From a bacterium (lineage in GTDB: Bacteria > Planctomycetota > JAFGQW01), in the NCBI GenBank assembly GCA_030426805.1, contig JAUHXU010000001.1, positions 124,001-188,000 on the forward strand: 64,000 nt of DNA, written 5' to 3'. The notes under the pieces were generated by a model. The model did not search any database, was not told where the DNA came from, and was given only the letters and a program-made list of their open reading frames with translations. Below are positions 43,777 to 54,144 of this stretch, piece by piece (the stretch's first letter is position 1; each line of letters opens with the position of its first letter). A program made the position numbers and the translations under genes.

Positions 43777-43980
43777 CTACGCGTCGGTCGTCGTCTCGTC
43801 GGGCGCTTCGTCTTCCTCGTCGCGCCCGATGTAGAAGATGAACGCGACGACGGCGAGGAACACCGCGATGTAGAGGACGAATCCGATCCAGTTCTTCGCG
43901 GACCAGTCGCCGGGGCCCTTGGGCTGAAGCGGACCGTCTTCGAGAAACGCGAAGAACAGCGGGATCCAGCTCGCGAGCAT
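43777..43980 (-). CDS. 67-residue single-span membrane protein
   Basis: A small protein with an N-terminal hydrophobic patch (SWIPLFFAFLEDG), a membrane span (about 32-52, GFVLYIAVFLAVVAFIFYIG) and a very acidic tail (RDEEDEAPDETTTDA). I do not recognise the family. ATG at 43980 has GAGG 6 nt upstream, placed just after the rplQ stop with a 9-nt gap, so it is the last gene of the alpha operon transcript. Its function cannot be inferred from context. Confidence 0.75.
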   Translation of the reverse strand: MLASWIPLFFAFLEDGPLQPKGPGDWSAKNWIGFVLYIAVFLAVVAFIFYIGRDEEDEAPDETTTDA

Positions 43981-43989
43981 CGGCGTCCT

Positions 43990-44400
43990 CTACTTCTTCT
44001 TGCCGGCCTCGGCGGTCTCCGGCTCCGGCTCGGGACGACGGTCCTCCGGAAGCAACTCGAACAGCGCCATCTGCGCGTCATCGCCGACGCGACGCTTGGA
44101 GTACTTCAGGATTCGCGTGTACCCGCCGGGACGGTCCTTGTAGCGGGGGCCGATCTCGTCGAACAACTTGCGGACGACCTCGTCGTCACGCAGGATCGCG
44201 AACGCACGACGGCGGTTCGCGACCGAGTCGCGCTTGCCGAGCGTGATCAGCTTCTCCGCCTTCGGGCGATATTCCTTGGCCTTCTGGATCGTCGTCCGGA
44301 TTCGCTCGTGGCGGAAGAGGCTGTTGATCAGCGCCTTCCGGAGCGCGAGCCGGTTCGCCGTCTTGCGGCCGAACTTGCGTCCAGCATAGCGGTGGCGCAT
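43990..44400 (-). CDS. rplQ: ribosomal protein L17
   Basis: A 136-residue large-subunit protein at the exit-tunnel side. The family start [20 protein letters not shown] and the block [21 protein letters not shown] are clear. The usual C-terminal [21 protein letters not shown] is followed by a short Pro/Glu/Lys-rich extension. It follows rpoA by 16 nt, as in most bacteria. Confidence 0.98.
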   Translation of the reverse strand: MRHRYAGRKFGRKTANRLALRKALINSLFRHERIRTTIQKAKEYRPKAEKLITLGKRDSVANRRRAFAILRDDEVVRKLFDEIGPRYKDRPGGYTRILKYSKRRVGDDAQMALFELLPEDRRPEPEPETAEAGKKK

Positions 44401-44416
44401 CGGTCTGAACTCCTAC

Positions 44417-45430
44417 TCAGACGTCGAGCTTCTCGCGCTCGACGTAGTCCCCGACGTTCATCCCGAGCGAGAGGTCGAGGGACGTCAGCTTGTCTTGGAT
44501 CTCCCGCAGCGTCGTCTTGCCGAAATTGCGGACGCCCAGGAGTTGGTTCTCGTCGCGCACGACGAGCTCACCCACCGTACGGATGTTCTCGCTCTCGACG
44601 CAGTTGGACGCGCGAACACTCAGGTTGAGGTCGGCGATCGGCATCGCGAGCTTGCGTGCGAGCTCCGCGTCGACGCCGGTCGGCTCCACGGTCTCGACCG
44701 GGGCTTCGCCCTCGACCTCGGAGCCGGCACCGGAGTAGTGGACGAGGCAGTTGAGGTGCTTGCGCATGATCTTCGACGCCTCGATCAGCGCCAGATCCGG
44801 CGCGACCGTGCCGTCGGTCCAGATGTTGAGCAGCAGCCGGTCGTAGTTCGTCAGCTTGCCGACGCGGGTGTTCTCGACCTTGAAGTTCACCCGGCGCACC
44901 GGCGAGAAAATGCTGTCGATGTAGATCACGTCGAGCTCGGGGTCCTCCGGCTCGTTCTCGTCCGCAGTGACGTAGCCGCGGCCCTTGCGCGCTTCTGCCT
45001 CGATGCGCAGCGTCACGTCCTCGCTCAGCGTGCAGAGCTTGAGGTCGGTGTTGACCACCTGCGCCTCCGGCGGGCACAGCACGTCGGCACCCGTCACGGG
45101 GCCCTTGGTGTTCGCTTCGATCTTCAGCTTCACGGGTTGCTCGGTGTCGAGCTTCACGAGCAGTTGCTTGAAGTTGAGCACGATGTCCGAGACGTCTTCC
45201 ATCACGCCCTTGATCGAGGAGAACTCGTGCGAGACCCCTTCGATCTTCAGCGAGGTGACCGCGGACCCCTCGAGCGAACTCAGCAACACGCGACGCAGGC
45301 TGTTGCCGATCGTGTGGCCGTAGCCACGCTCGAACGGTTCGATCTCGAACTCGCCGAACTCCGGACCGTAGGTCTCCTGGTTGACCGTGACTCGGTTCGG
45401 CAGTTCCAAATTCCGCCAACGGATTCGCAT
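44417..45430 (-). CDS. rpoA: RNA polymerase alpha subunit
   Basis: A 337-residue subunit. The N-terminal assembly domain shows FEIEPFERGYGHTIGNSLRR and EFSSIKGVMEDVSDIVLNFK. The C-terminal DNA-contact domain, after a linker at about 235-255, has NCVESENIRTVGELVVRDE and LLGVRNFGKTTLREIQDKL. ATG at 45430 has AAGGAG 8 nt upstream. The gap to rpsK is only about 110 nt, so rpsD, which often lies here, is missing. Confidence 0.98.
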   Translation of the reverse strand: MRIRWRNLELPNRVTVNQETYGPEFGEFEIEPFERGYGHTIGNSLRRVLLSSLEGSAVTSLKIEGVSHEFSSIKGVMEDVSDIVLNFKQLLVKLDTEQPVKLKIEANTKGPVTGADVLCPPEAQVVNTDLKLCTLSEDVTLRIEAEARKGRGYVTADENEPEDPELDVIYIDSIFSPVRRVNFKVENTRVGKLTNYDRLLLNIWTDGTVAPDLALIEASKIMRKHLNCLVHYSGAGSEVEGEAPVETVEPTGVDAELARKLAMPIADLNLSVRASNCVESENIRTVGELVVRDENQLLGVRNFGKTTLREIQDKLTSLDLSLGMNVGDYVEREKLDV

Positions 45431-45540
45431 TCGGAAGGCTCCTTCGGCGTTACCGTGAAATCCTGTTCTATGTTCGGCGCGGCAGCGCGCTCGTGCGGCC
45501 GCGAATGGTGGGCGCGAAGCGCCCGGCGAAGCGACGCTGC

Positions 45541-45927
45541 TTACACGCGGCGACGCTTGCTCGGCCGGCAGCCGTTGTGCGGCAGCGGCGTGACGTCTTC
45601 GATCGCACGAACCTCGAGGCCGCCGGCCTGCAGGGAGCGGATCGCGCTCTCGCGTCCGCTGCCCGGGCCCTTGACGCGCACCTCGACCTCGCGGACCCCG
45701 TACTTCTGCGCGAGTTCGGCGCAGCGCTCGGCCGCCCGCTGCGCAGCGAACGGCGTGGACTTGCGGGAGCCCTTGTAGCCGATCGTGCCGGCGGAGCTCC
45801 AGCAGAGCACCTCGCCGCTGGTGTCCGTGATCGTGATGATCGTGTTGTTGAAGGTCGCCTTGATGTGCGCGATCGCCTTCGTCACGCTGCGGCGGGCCTT
45901 CTTCTTGGTCGACTTGCCCTTGGCCAT
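45541..45927 (-). CDS. rpsK: ribosomal protein S11
   Basis: A 128-residue platform protein of the small subunit. It contains [40 protein letters not shown] and the C-terminal [18 protein letters not shown] that binds 16S rRNA. Length is normal. It follows rpsM by 130 nt and precedes rpoA. Confidence 0.98.
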   Translation of the reverse strand: MAKGKSTKKKARRSVTKAIAHIKATFNNTIITITDTSGEVLCWSSAGTIGYKGSRKSTPFAAQRAAERCAELAQKYGVREVEVRVKGPGSGRESAIRSLQAGGLEVRAIEDVTPLPHNGCRPSKRRRV

Positions 45928-46057
45928 GGTTGTCGTTCGTCCCTGTGGTTGTTCGCTGTTCGTCTCTCACTCGCGCCGGGTCGCCCCGCTCGTCGCGCGG
46001 GGGAACCAGAGCGCCGGTCGGAGAGCGCCGGTGGAGCTCCTGCCGGTCGCGTCTGGC

Positions 46058-46438
46058 TTAGTGGCCCTTGACGCTCTTCTTTCCGGCGACCGTCTTGCGC
46101 GGCCCCTTGCGGGTCCGTGCGTTCGACTGGGTCTTCTGGCCGCGCACCGGCAACCCGCGCCGATGGCGCAGCCCGCGGTAGCACGCGATCTCGCGCAGAC
46201 GCGCGACGTTCTGCTGCACGTGGCGGCGCAACTGCCCCTCGACCATGCAGGTCTTCTCGATCGTGTTCGCAAGACGGGCGATCTCGTCGTCCGTCAGGTC
46301 CTTCGCGCGCTTGTCCGGGGAGATCCCGACGTCGCGGCACAACCGTGCCGCAGTCGTGTTCCCGACCCCGTAGATGTAGGTCAGCGAAACCGCGACCTTC
46401 TTCTCTTGCGGGATATCCACGCCGACGATTCGTGGCAT
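46058..46438 (-). CDS. rpsM: ribosomal protein S13
   Basis: A 126-residue head protein of the small subunit, contacting P-site tRNA and L5. It begins [20 protein letters not shown], has [11 protein letters not shown] and ends with [20 protein letters not shown] plus a basic tail. It lies between rpmJ and rpsK, the standard order. Confidence 0.98.
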   Translation of the reverse strand: MPRIVGVDIPQEKKVAVSLTYIYGVGNTTAARLCRDVGISPDKRAKDLTDDEIARLANTIEKTCMVEGQLRRHVQQNVARLREIACYRGLRHRRGLPVRGQKTQSNARTRKGPRKTVAGKKSVKGH

Positions 46439-46560
46439 CGTATGTCGTCCTCTGTTCGCTCGCGCGCGCCGATCGGCTCGCGCGACGCGGGTTCCTGTCT
46501 ATCGTCTCGAGTCGGGCGCGCCGATCACACTCGGATGCGCACCCGGATTGCGCGCCGGGA

Positions 46561-46674
46561 TTACCCCTGCCGCTGCTTGTGACGCGGGTTCGTGCAGATC
46601 ACCCGCACGATCCCCTTGCGCCGAATGATCTTGCAGTTCTCGCACATGCGGCGCACGCTCGCGCGGACCTTCAT
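46561..46674 (-). CDS. rpmJ: ribosomal protein L36
   Basis: A 37-residue zinc-binding protein, read directly from the reverse strand: it begins [20 protein letters not shown] and ends NPRHKQRQG. The zinc ligands Cys11, Cys14, Cys27 and His32 are all present, so this is the zinc (C+) form. It sits between infA and rpsM, 40 nt after the infA stop. Confidence 0.96.
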   Translation of the reverse strand: MKVRASVRRMCENCKIIRRKGIVRVICTNPRHKQRQG

Positions 46675-46714
46675 CGCTCACCTCGTGTTCACTGTCCGGA
46701 AATCGAAGATGTCG

Positions 46715-46939
46715 TCAGCTATCGCTCAGCACGATGCGTGCACGCGTCGCATCGAGCGGTGACAGTTCGACCGACACTCGCGCGCCCGGCAACAACCGCG
46801 CGAAGTTCAACTGCATCTTGCCTGACACGTGGGCCGTGACCTGTCGCCCACCGGGGATCTCGACGCGGTATGCTTGGTTCGCAAGTGCGTCGAGGATCAC
46901 TCCTTCGACAAGTCGCGGTTCGTCTTGCTCGACCGCCAT
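46715..46939 (-). CDS. infA: translation initiation factor IF-1
   Basis: A 74-residue OB-fold factor that blocks the A site during initiation. It shows VEGVILDALANQAYRVEIPG, VTAHVSGKMQLNFARLLPG and VSVELSPLDATRARIV. I start it at ATG 46939, which matches the family length and has GGAAG about 6 nt upstream; the longer frame adds 25 unrelated residues. It follows adk without a map gene between them. Confidence 0.95.
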   Translation of the reverse strand: MAVEQDEPRLVEGVILDALANQAYRVEIPGGRQVTAHVSGKMQLNFARLLPGARVSVELSPLDATRARIVLSDS

Positions 46940-46984
46940 GCACGCTTCCGACGGAAATCCGACTCCCGCTTCGGGTTGACTGAA

Positions 46985-47025
46985 ATATCTATTATCCGTC
47001 CGGCGATTTTCCACCGGTTAATGTC
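46985..47025 (-). promoter_or_regulatory. A+T-rich promoter candidate for infA
   Basis: The 130-nt gap between adk and infA holds the most A+T-rich patch in the region, with GATAAT (46996-46991) as a -10 candidate and TTAACC about 19 nt before it. It suggests an internal promoter for the infA-rplQ part of the array. Confidence 0.4.
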
Positions 47026-47070
47026 TCGAGTCTCGATTTCGCCCACGAGGCCGACCCCACGGCCCGGTGG

Positions 47071-47729
47071 CTACCCCTCGCTCCAGCGGTCCACGATCGC
47101 CTCGATCGCGGCCGCAACGGCCTCGAGCGGCTGACTTCCGTCAACGGACTCGAGAGTCTCCTTTTCCGTGTAGTAGTCGATCAGCCCGCGGGCCTGCTCG
47201 TCGTAGACGCCGAGTCGGCGGCGCACGGTGTCGGCCTCGTCGTCGGCGCGCTGGACGACTGCCCCGCCACATGCGTCGCAGACGCCCTCGACCGTCGGCG
47301 GGGCGTAGTCGACGTGGTACGGTGTGCCGCACGCACGGCAGCCGCGCCGTCCGGCGATGCGGCTGACGACGACCTCCGGGTCGACCTTCAGGTGGATCGC
47401 GCCGGACGCCGGCGTCCCGACCTCGCCGAGCATCGCGTCCAGCGCCTCGGCCTGTGGCACGGTACGCGGAAACCCGTCGAGCACGAAGCCGGCCGCGCAG
47501 TCGGCCGCTCGGATCCGGTCGCGCACCATGCCGACGATCATGTCGTCCGGCACGAGGCGACCGGCGTCGAGGAATCGCTCCGCCTCGATGCCGATCGGCG
47601 TGCGAGCGCGCACCGCGCCGCGCAGCATGTCGCCGGTCGACAGGTGACACAGGGCACGCGACGCCGCGAGGCGCTTCGCCTGGGTTCCCTTGCCGGACCC
47701 GGGCGCGCCGAGCAGAATCACGCGGAGGC

Positions 47730-47733
<4 letters not shown>
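47071..47733 (-). CDS. adk: adenylate kinase
   Basis: A 220-residue enzyme interconverting AMP + ATP and 2 ADP. The P-loop is LLGAPGSGKGTQAKRLA; STGDMLRGAV and VLDGFPRTVPQAEAL are family blocks. The LID domain has four cysteines in CRACG and CDACG, so it is the zinc-binding long form. ATG at 47733 overlaps the secY stop as ATGA, which supports the usual secY-adk coupling. Confidence 0.97.
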
Positions 47734-49055
<1,322 letters not shown>

Positions 49056-49107
49056 GGTTCACCACTCAACGCGGGCGGCGCGAAGCCACCCTACGCGAAC
49101 TTCTGGC

Positions 49108-49575
49108 CTACGCGGACTTCTCGGATCCGTTTTCGACTTGCTTGGCCTGACCGCCGGCGGCCTCGATCTTCTGACCGGCGGACGCGCTGAAGCGATCGGC
49201 ACTCACGACCAGGCGCTTCGTCAGCTCGCCCTCGCCGAGGACCTTGAAGAGCTTGCACTCCTTGCCGCAAAGGCCCTTGGCCTTGACGAGTTCGAGCGTG
49301 ACCTCGGTGCCGTCATCGAAGGCGTTGAGGTCGCGGACGTTCACGACCGCGATCGGCTTCTTGAACCGCGCGTTCGTGAATCCCTTCTTCGGCAGGCGAC
49401 GGTAGAGCGGCATCTGGCCACCCTCGTAGAGCTTCTTGCCGCCCCAACCCGAGCGCGCACCCCAGCCCTTGTGGCCACGCCCGGACGTCTTGCCGTTGCC
49501 CGACGCGGGACCGCGACCGACGCGCTTGCGCTTGCGGCGCGCACCCACCGATGCCTTGAGTTCAGCGAGATTCAT
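49108..49575 (-). CDS. rplO: ribosomal protein L15
   Basis: A 155-residue large-subunit protein. The family start [20 protein letters not shown] and [18 protein letters not shown] are clear, followed by [20 protein letters not shown] at 49575 is one nucleotide after the rpsE stop; the upstream frame is a shadow of rpsE. No rpmD (L30) lies between rpsE and rplO, where it is often found. Confidence 0.98.
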   Translation of the reverse strand: MNLAELKASVGARRKRKRVGRGPASGNGKTSGRGHKGWGARSGWGGKKLYEGGQMPLYRRLPKKGFTNARFKKPIAVVNVRDLNAFDDGTEVTLELVKAKGLCGKECKLFKVLGEGELTKRLVVSADRFSASAGQKIEAAGGQAKQVENGSEKSA

Positions 49576-49576
49576 C

Positions 49577-50284
49577 TCAGCCCTCCGTACCGGCCTCGGC
49601 CGTCGCCGCGCTCGCGGCCTTGTCGGAACCCTTGCCGTCGCTCTTGCCGCCGCTCTTGCCGGCACCCTTGCGGGCGTCCTTCGAGGCCGGCCGCGGGAGG
49701 CTCACGCCGCGCACCCGCTCGATGTCCTCGAAGTTCCGCAACTGCGTGAAGCCGTCCAGGCCGGCCTTGACGAGGTTGACCGGGTTGTTGTTCCCCACCG
49801 ACTTCGTCAGGATGTCCTTCACGCCGGCCAGCTCGGCCACCGCGCGCACCGCGGCACCGGCGATGATGCCGGTTCCCGGCGACGCCGGGAGCAGTTGCAC
49901 GCGCGACGCGCGGAAGACGCCGAGCGCCTCGTGCGGGATCGTCGTGCCCTTGAGGCTCAACCGGACGAGGTTCTTGCGCGCGTCCTTGACGGCCTTGTCG
50001 ACCGACGACGGCACCTCGTTGGCCTTGCCGAAACCGACGCCCACGCGGCCCTTGCGGTCACCGATCACGACCAGCGCGCTGAAGCTGAACCGGCGGCCAC
50101 CCTTGACCACCTTCGCGCAGCGGTTGATCTTGAGCACCCGCTCCTCGAACTCCTTCGGCTCGCGATCGCGATCGTCGCGTCGACCTCGTCCACGGCCGGG
50201 TCCGCGTCCACCGGGTCCACCCGGTCCACGCCCGCCGCCGGGCCCACGACCACCACCAGGTCCGCCGCCTCTGGGATTGTTCAT
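49577..50284 (-). CDS. rpsE: ribosomal protein S5 with Gly/Arg-rich extensions
   Basis: A 235-residue small-subunit protein involved in decoding fidelity. The core, starting near [20 protein letters not shown], includes [20 protein letters not shown] and the C-terminal [20 protein letters not shown]. It is much longer than the usual 165 or so: about 40 N-terminal residues consist of repeated GPGG and GRG units, and about 35 C-terminal residues are rich in Lys, Gly, Ser and Ala. Both ends are probably disordered RNA-contacting tails. The repeat DNA at 50190-50275 is in frame and has the same strand bias as the core. Confidence 0.96.
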   Translation of the reverse strand: MNNPRGGGPGGGRGPGGGRGPGGPGGRGPGRGRGRRDDRDREPKEFEERVLKINRCAKVVKGGRRFSFSALVVIGDRKGRVGVGFGKANEVPSSVDKAVKDARKNLVRLSLKGTTIPHEALGVFRASRVQLLPASPGTGIIAGAAVRAVAELAGVKDILTKSVGNNNPVNLVKAGLDGFTQLRNFEDIERVRGVSLPRPASKDARKGAGKSGGKSDGKGSDKAASAATAEAGTEG

Positions 50285-50295
50285 TTTCGGATCCC

Positions 50296-50658
50296 TCAGA
50301 ACTTCAGACCGGCTTCGCGCGCGGCTTCCGCCAACGCACGAACTCGGCCGTGATACTTGTACGAACCGCGATCGAACACGACGGCCTCGACACCGGCCGA
50401 CTTCGCGGCCTCGGCGATCGCGCGGCCGACGTGCTTCGCCGCCTCGCAGTTGCCGCCGTGCTTGAGGCTACCGCCGCGCACCGCGTGAATCGAGTTGGCC
50501 TGCACGACGGTGCGCTGTGCACGGTCGTCGATGATCTGCGCGTAGATGTACCGCGGCGTGCGGTGCACCGACAGGCGCGGCCGCTCGGCCGCGACCAGCT
50601 TCTTGCGGACGCGATAGCGTCGACGATCCGTCGTCGACAGCTTCCTGGATCCCGCCAT
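50296..50658 (-). CDS. rplR: ribosomal protein L18
   Basis: A 120-residue protein that binds 5S rRNA. It shows [20 protein letters not shown], the strand YIYAQIIDD, and the end block [20 protein letters not shown]. It lies between rplF and rpsE with 6- and 11-nt gaps. Confidence 0.98.
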   Translation of the reverse strand: MAGSRKLSTTDRRRYRVRKKLVAAERPRLSVHRTPRYIYAQIIDDRAQRTVVQANSIHAVRGGSLKHGGNCEAAKHVGRAIAEAAKSAGVEAVVFDRGSYKYHGRVRALAEAAREAGLKF

Positions 50659-50664
50659 CGGTCA

Positions 50665-51213
50665 CTAACCTCCACCGCCGACGAACGCCTTGCCCGCCTT
50701 GCGGAGCACGACTTCGCCTTCGTAGCGAATCCCCTTGCCCTTGTAGGGCTCGGGCTTGCGAACTTTCCGAATCTCGGCCGCGAACTGACCGACCTTCTGC
50801 TTGTCGATCCCGGTCACGACGATGTGCGTCGCGTCGGGGCATTCACACGTGACGCCCTCCGGGACTTGCATCTCGACGGGGTGCGAGAAGCCGATCTGCA
50901 TCGTCAGCTTCTTGCCCTGCATCTTCGCCTGGTAGCCGACGCCCTGGATCTCGAGCTTCTTCTCGAAGCCCTCGCTGACGCCGAGGACCATGTTGTTCAG
51001 CAGCGCGCGCGACAGCCCGTGCAACTCGCGCGACCGCTTGTCGTCGCGGGCGCGCGACACGCGCACGACGTTGCCGTCGACCGAGACCTCGACGCGACGC
51101 GGGTGCTCCCACGACAGCGAGCCCTTCGGCCCCTTGACGGTGATCTCGCGACCCTTGGCGTTCATCTCGACGCCCGCGGGCAACGTGATCGGCGATCTTC
51201 CGATACGAGACAT
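50665..51213 (-). CDS. rplF: ribosomal protein L6
   Basis: A 182-residue protein near the sarcin-ricin loop, made of two similar domains. Visible are SRIGRSPITLPAGVEMNAKG, VKGPKGSLSWEHP, LLNNMVLGVSEGFEKKLEI and the end PEPYKGKGIRYEGEVVLRKA. Length is normal. The 58-nt gap before it separates it from rpsH. Confidence 0.98.
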   Translation of the reverse strand: MSRIGRSPITLPAGVEMNAKGREITVKGPKGSLSWEHPRRVEVSVDGNVVRVSRARDDKRSRELHGLSRALLNNMVLGVSEGFEKKLEIQGVGYQAKMQGKKLTMQIGFSHPVEMQVPEGVTCECPDATHIVVTGIDKQKVGQFAAEIRKVRKPEPYKGKGIRYEGEVVLRKAGKAFVGGGG

Positions 51214-51271
51214 GGCCAGTTACTCCTGTGCCCTGCTTGTCCGTTGCTTGTTCGTTGTTCGTAGACCGTCG

Positions 51272-51670
51272 TTAGTAGACGGTCGCCAGGAACTCGCCGC
51301 CGACGTTCTGCTCGCGGCAGTCGCGGTCGGTCAGCACGCCCTTCGGCGTGGAGAAGATGCTCATCCCCATGCCGCTCAGGACCGGCTGAATCTCGGCCAC
51401 CTGACGGTAGACGCGGCGACCCGGCTTGCTGACCCGCTCGATGCGACGGATCACGTCTTCGCCGTCCTCGCCGTACTTCAGATAGACGCGGATCGCGCCT
51501 TGCGGTCCCTCGTCGACCTCCTTGAAGTCCTCGACGAATCCCTCGCGCTTGAGCAAGCGGATCATGCCGAGGCAGATGCGCGAGCGGCGGATGTCCACCT
51601 TCGACTTCCGCACGCGCGTCGCGTTCCGAATGCGCGTCAACATGTCGGCGATCGGGTCGGTCAGAGTCAT
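51272..51670 (-). CDS. rpsH: ribosomal protein S8
   Basis: A 132-residue 16S-binding protein, in many bacteria the autoregulator of the spc operon. It starts TLTDPIADMLTRIRNATRVR and ends with the conserved GMGMSIFSTPKGVLTDRDCR and GGEFLATVY. ATG at 51670 follows the rpsN stop by 13 nt; the longer frame upstream is a shadow of rpsN. Confidence 0.98.
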   Translation of the reverse strand: MTLTDPIADMLTRIRNATRVRKSKVDIRRSRICLGMIRLLKREGFVEDFKEVDEGPQGAIRVYLKYGEDGEDVIRRIERVSKPGRRVYRQVAEIQPVLSGMGMSIFSTPKGVLTDRDCREQNVGGEFLATVY

Positions 51671-51683
51671 TGTCCTGTTTCCT

Positions 51684-51869
51684 TTACCAGCTCGCCTTGC
51701 GGACGCCGGGGATCTGCCCCTTGCTCGCGAGGTTGCGGAAGCACACGCGGCAGATCTGGAACTTGCGGTAGACCGCACGGGGCCGGCCGCAGAGCTGGCA
51801 CCGGCGGATCGTACGCGTCGAGAACTTCGGTTTCTGGTTCGCCTTGTTGATGAGCGCGGTCTTGGCCAT
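51684..51869 (-). CDS. rpsN: ribosomal protein S14, zinc type
   Basis: A 61-residue protein of the short zinc-binding form: CQLC and CRVC provide four ligands in [20 protein letters not shown]. It ends with the typical [15 protein letters not shown]. It lies between rplE and rpsH as usual. Confidence 0.98.
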   Translation of the reverse strand: MAKTALINKANQKPKFSTRTIRRCQLCGRPRAVYRKFQICRVCFRNLASKGQIPGVRKASW

Positions 51870-51890
51870 GACTGGTTTCCGTCTTCTTGG

Positions 51891-52430
51891 TTACTTCTTG
51901 CGGAACGGCATGCCGAACGACTTGAGGAGCTCGAACGCCTCGCCGTCGGTATCCGCGCTCGTCACGAAGCAGATGTCCATGCCCTGCTGGAACTCGAGTC
52001 GATCGAGGTCCACCTCGGGAAAGACCGACTGCTCCGCCAGGCCCATCGTGTAGTTGCCGCGACCATCGAGCTTCGTCCGCAGCCCGCGGAAGTCGCGGAT
52101 ACGGGGCATGACCACGTGGATCAGTCGGTCGAGGAACTCGTACATCCGCTCTTTGCGGAGCGTCACCTTGCAGCCGATCTCCATGTTCTCGCGAAGCTTG
52201 AAGTTCGACACGCTCTTGCGTGCTTTGCACGCCACCGGCTTCTGACCGGTGATCAGCCCGAGGTCGGTCATCGCCGCCTCGAGGCGCTTCTTGTTCTCGA
52301 TCGCTTTACCGACACCCATGTTCACCACGATCTTCTCGAGGCGCGGGATGGACATCGGGTTCTCCCGACCGAGCGTCTTCTTCAGCTCGGGCAGGATCTC
52401 GCGTTCGTACTTCTCTTTCAGCCTAGCCAT
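51891..52430 (-). CDS. rplE: ribosomal protein L5
   Basis: A 179-residue 5S rRNA-binding protein that contacts S13 and P-site tRNA. It shows NPMSIPRLEKIVVNMGVGKA, ITGQKPVACKARKSVSNFKL, IPRIRDFRGL-like RIRDFRGLRTKLDGRGNYTM and the end TSADTDGEAFELLKSFGMPF. Length is normal. Confidence 0.98.
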   Translation of the reverse strand: MARLKEKYEREILPELKKTLGRENPMSIPRLEKIVVNMGVGKAIENKKRLEAAMTDLGLITGQKPVACKARKSVSNFKLRENMEIGCKVTLRKERMYEFLDRLIHVVMPRIRDFRGLRTKLDGRGNYTMGLAEQSVFPEVDLDRLEFQQGMDICFVTSADTDGEAFELLKSFGMPFRKK

Positions 52431-52441
52431 GCCTCTTGTCC

Positions 52442-52831
52442 CTACCGGCCCGACGGCAACGGGATCTCCGTGCCGTCGTGGGCGCTGACCCGGATCTTCT
52501 TGCCGTCGTCGCCGACCTTGATCTTGCGACGGGTCGGCGCGTTGGTCGACGGGCAGACGAGCGCGACGTTGGAGAGGTCGATCGGCGCCTCCATCTCGAC
52601 GCGTCCGCCACGCGGGTTCTCACGGTCCTTACGCTTGTGCTTGAAGACGACATTGACGCCTTCGACGACGACCTGACGCGTCTTCGGCAGCACGCGAATC
52701 ACCTTCGCGCGCTTCGGGTTCGCCTTGGAACCCTTGTGCTCGCCGGCGACGACCTGGACCATGTCGCCGACGCGAATCCAGTTGTTGCCGCGGACGACGT
52801 CGACGTCCTGCTTGCGGAACCGACGGGCCAT
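52442..52831 (-). CDS. rplX: ribosomal protein L24
   Basis: A 129-residue assembly initiator of the large subunit. A KOW motif lies at IRVGDMVQVVAGEHKGSKAN; GVNVVFKHKRKDRENPRGGR and EAPIDLSNVALVCP follow. ATG at 52831 has GGAGG 7 nt upstream and overlaps the rplN stop by one nucleotide (TGATG). A GTG 3 nt earlier is possible but too close to the ribosome site. It is slightly longer than average. Confidence 0.97.
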   Translation of the reverse strand: MARRFRKQDVDVVRGNNWIRVGDMVQVVAGEHKGSKANPKRAKVIRVLPKTRQVVVEGVNVVFKHKRKDRENPRGGRVEMEAPIDLSNVALVCPSTNAPTRRKIKVGDDGKKIRVSAHDGTEIPLPSGR

Positions 52832-53199
52832 CACACCACCTCCGACGCGAGCGAGATGATCTTCATGAAGTTGCGGCCACGCAGTTCGCGCGCCACCGCC
52901 CCGAAGATGCGCGTGCCCTTCGGGTTGCCTTCCTTGTCGATGATCACCATCGCGTTCTTGTCAAAACGGACGTAGGACCCGTCGTCGCGACGCACGCGCT
53001 TCTTCGTGCGCACGATCACGCCGCGGACGATATCGCCCTTGGAGACCTCGGCGTTCGGGTTGGCGCGCTTCACGGACGCGACGATCACATCGCCGACGGT
53101 CGCGTAGCGGCGCCGGCTCCCGCCGAGCACCTTGATGCATTGGGCGACCCGCGCGCCGCTGTTGTCGGCGACATCCATCTGGGTCTGCATCTGAATCAT
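52831..53199 (-). CDS. rplN: ribosomal protein L14
   Basis: A 122-residue conserved protein at the subunit interface. It begins [20 protein letters not shown] and contains [40 protein letters not shown] and [20 protein letters not shown]. Nothing unusual. Confidence 0.98.
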   Translation of the reverse strand: MIQMQTQMDVADNSGARVAQCIKVLGGSRRRYATVGDVIVASVKRANPNAEVSKGDIVRGVIVRTKKRVRRDDGSYVRFDKNAMVIIDKEGNPKGTRIFGAVARELRGRNFMKIISLASEVV

Positions 53200-53240
53200 C
53201 GTTCGGCTCCTAATTCGCCAGTCGTTCTACGACCGACTGC

Positions 53241-53525
53241 TCATTCACCCGTCGGGACCGGATCGGTCATCACCGCGGCACGCACGACGCGGACGAAGCG
53301 CCAGCGCTTCGTCTTCGACAGCGGCCGGGTGAACGCGACCTCGACGACGTCCCCGACGTTGGCCTGTCCGCGTTCGTCGTGCGCGTGCAGCTTCGTGCGC
53401 CGACGGATGAACTTGCCGTACTTCGGGTGCTTGACCTGACGCTCGACCGTCACCGCGATGGTCTTCTCCATCTTGGTGCTCGTCACGACGCCGATCTGCG
53501 TCTTCGCCTGCGACCGTTCGCTCAT
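53241..53525 (-). CDS. rpsQ: ribosomal protein S17
   Basis: A 94-residue OB-fold protein binding 16S rRNA. It shows [39 protein letters not shown] and the end [19 protein letters not shown]. The ATG overlaps the rpmC stop as ATGA. Confidence 0.98.
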   Translation of the reverse strand: MSERSQAKTQIGVVTSTKMEKTIAVTVERQVKHPKYGKFIRRRTKLHAHDERGQANVGDVVEVAFTRPLSKTKRWRFVRVVRAAVMTDPVPTGE

Positions 53526-53728
53526 TGCTCTTGCCCTTCGCCGTGCGCACGCTCGCGTCTCACGGTCTGAATCCGCGCGAGGTCGCGGCGGATCTGCCGC
53601 ATGCGCGCGGGATTCTCCAGTGCCTCGGTCGCCGCCTGGAAGCGGAGATCGAACAGCTCCTTCTTGAGGTCCTGCTCCGACTTGAGCATCTCCTCGTCGC
53701 CGACCAGGCGCCACTCGCTCGCCTTCAT
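53522..53728 (-). CDS. rpmC: ribosomal protein L29
   Basis: A 68-residue helical protein at the tunnel exit. The motif [20 protein letters not shown] and the following [10 protein letters not shown] are diagnostic. It overlaps both neighbours by 4 nt (ATGA), giving a tight rplP-rpmC-rpsQ block. Confidence 0.97.
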   Translation of the reverse strand: MKASEWRLVGDEEMLKSEQDLKKELFDLRFQAATEALENPARMRQIRRDLARIQTVRRERAHGEGQEQ

Positions 53729-54144
53729 AGCTTCGGCCTCCTGCGGACCATCTTGCAGCGGATCGGGAACTTGTGGGACGCGCGGTTGAGCGCGTGACGC
53801 GCGCTCTCCTCCGACGCTCCCTGGATCTCGAAGATCACCGTGCCCGGCCGCACGACGGCCGCGTAGTAATCCGGCTCGCCCTTGCCCTTACCCATGCGGG
53901 TCTCGGCGGGGAGCGACGTGATCGGCTTGTGCGGGAAGATCCGGATGTGGATCTTGCCCTCGCCACGGACGATCTGGTTCGCCGCGATACGCGCGGCTTC
54001 GATTTGACGGGCCGAGATCCATGCGGGCTCGAGCGCTTGCAGGCCGAACTCGCCGAACTCGACGGTGCAGCCGCGCTGCGCGACGCCCTTGATCCGACCA
54101 CGCTGTTGTTTGCGGTACTTGACCCGCTTAGGCATCAGGGCCAT
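53725..54144 (-). CDS. rplP: ribosomal protein L16
   Basis: A 139-residue large-subunit protein near the A site. It starts [20 protein letters not shown] and has [40 protein letters not shown] and [19 protein letters not shown]. It overlaps rpsC by 17 nt. Confidence 0.98.
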   Translation of the reverse strand: MALMPKRVKYRKQQRGRIKGVAQRGCTVEFGEFGLQALEPAWISARQIEAARIAANQIVRGEGKIHIRIFPHKPITSLPAETRMGKGKGEPDYYAAVVRPGTVIFEIQGASEESARHALNRASHKFPIRCKMVRRRPKL

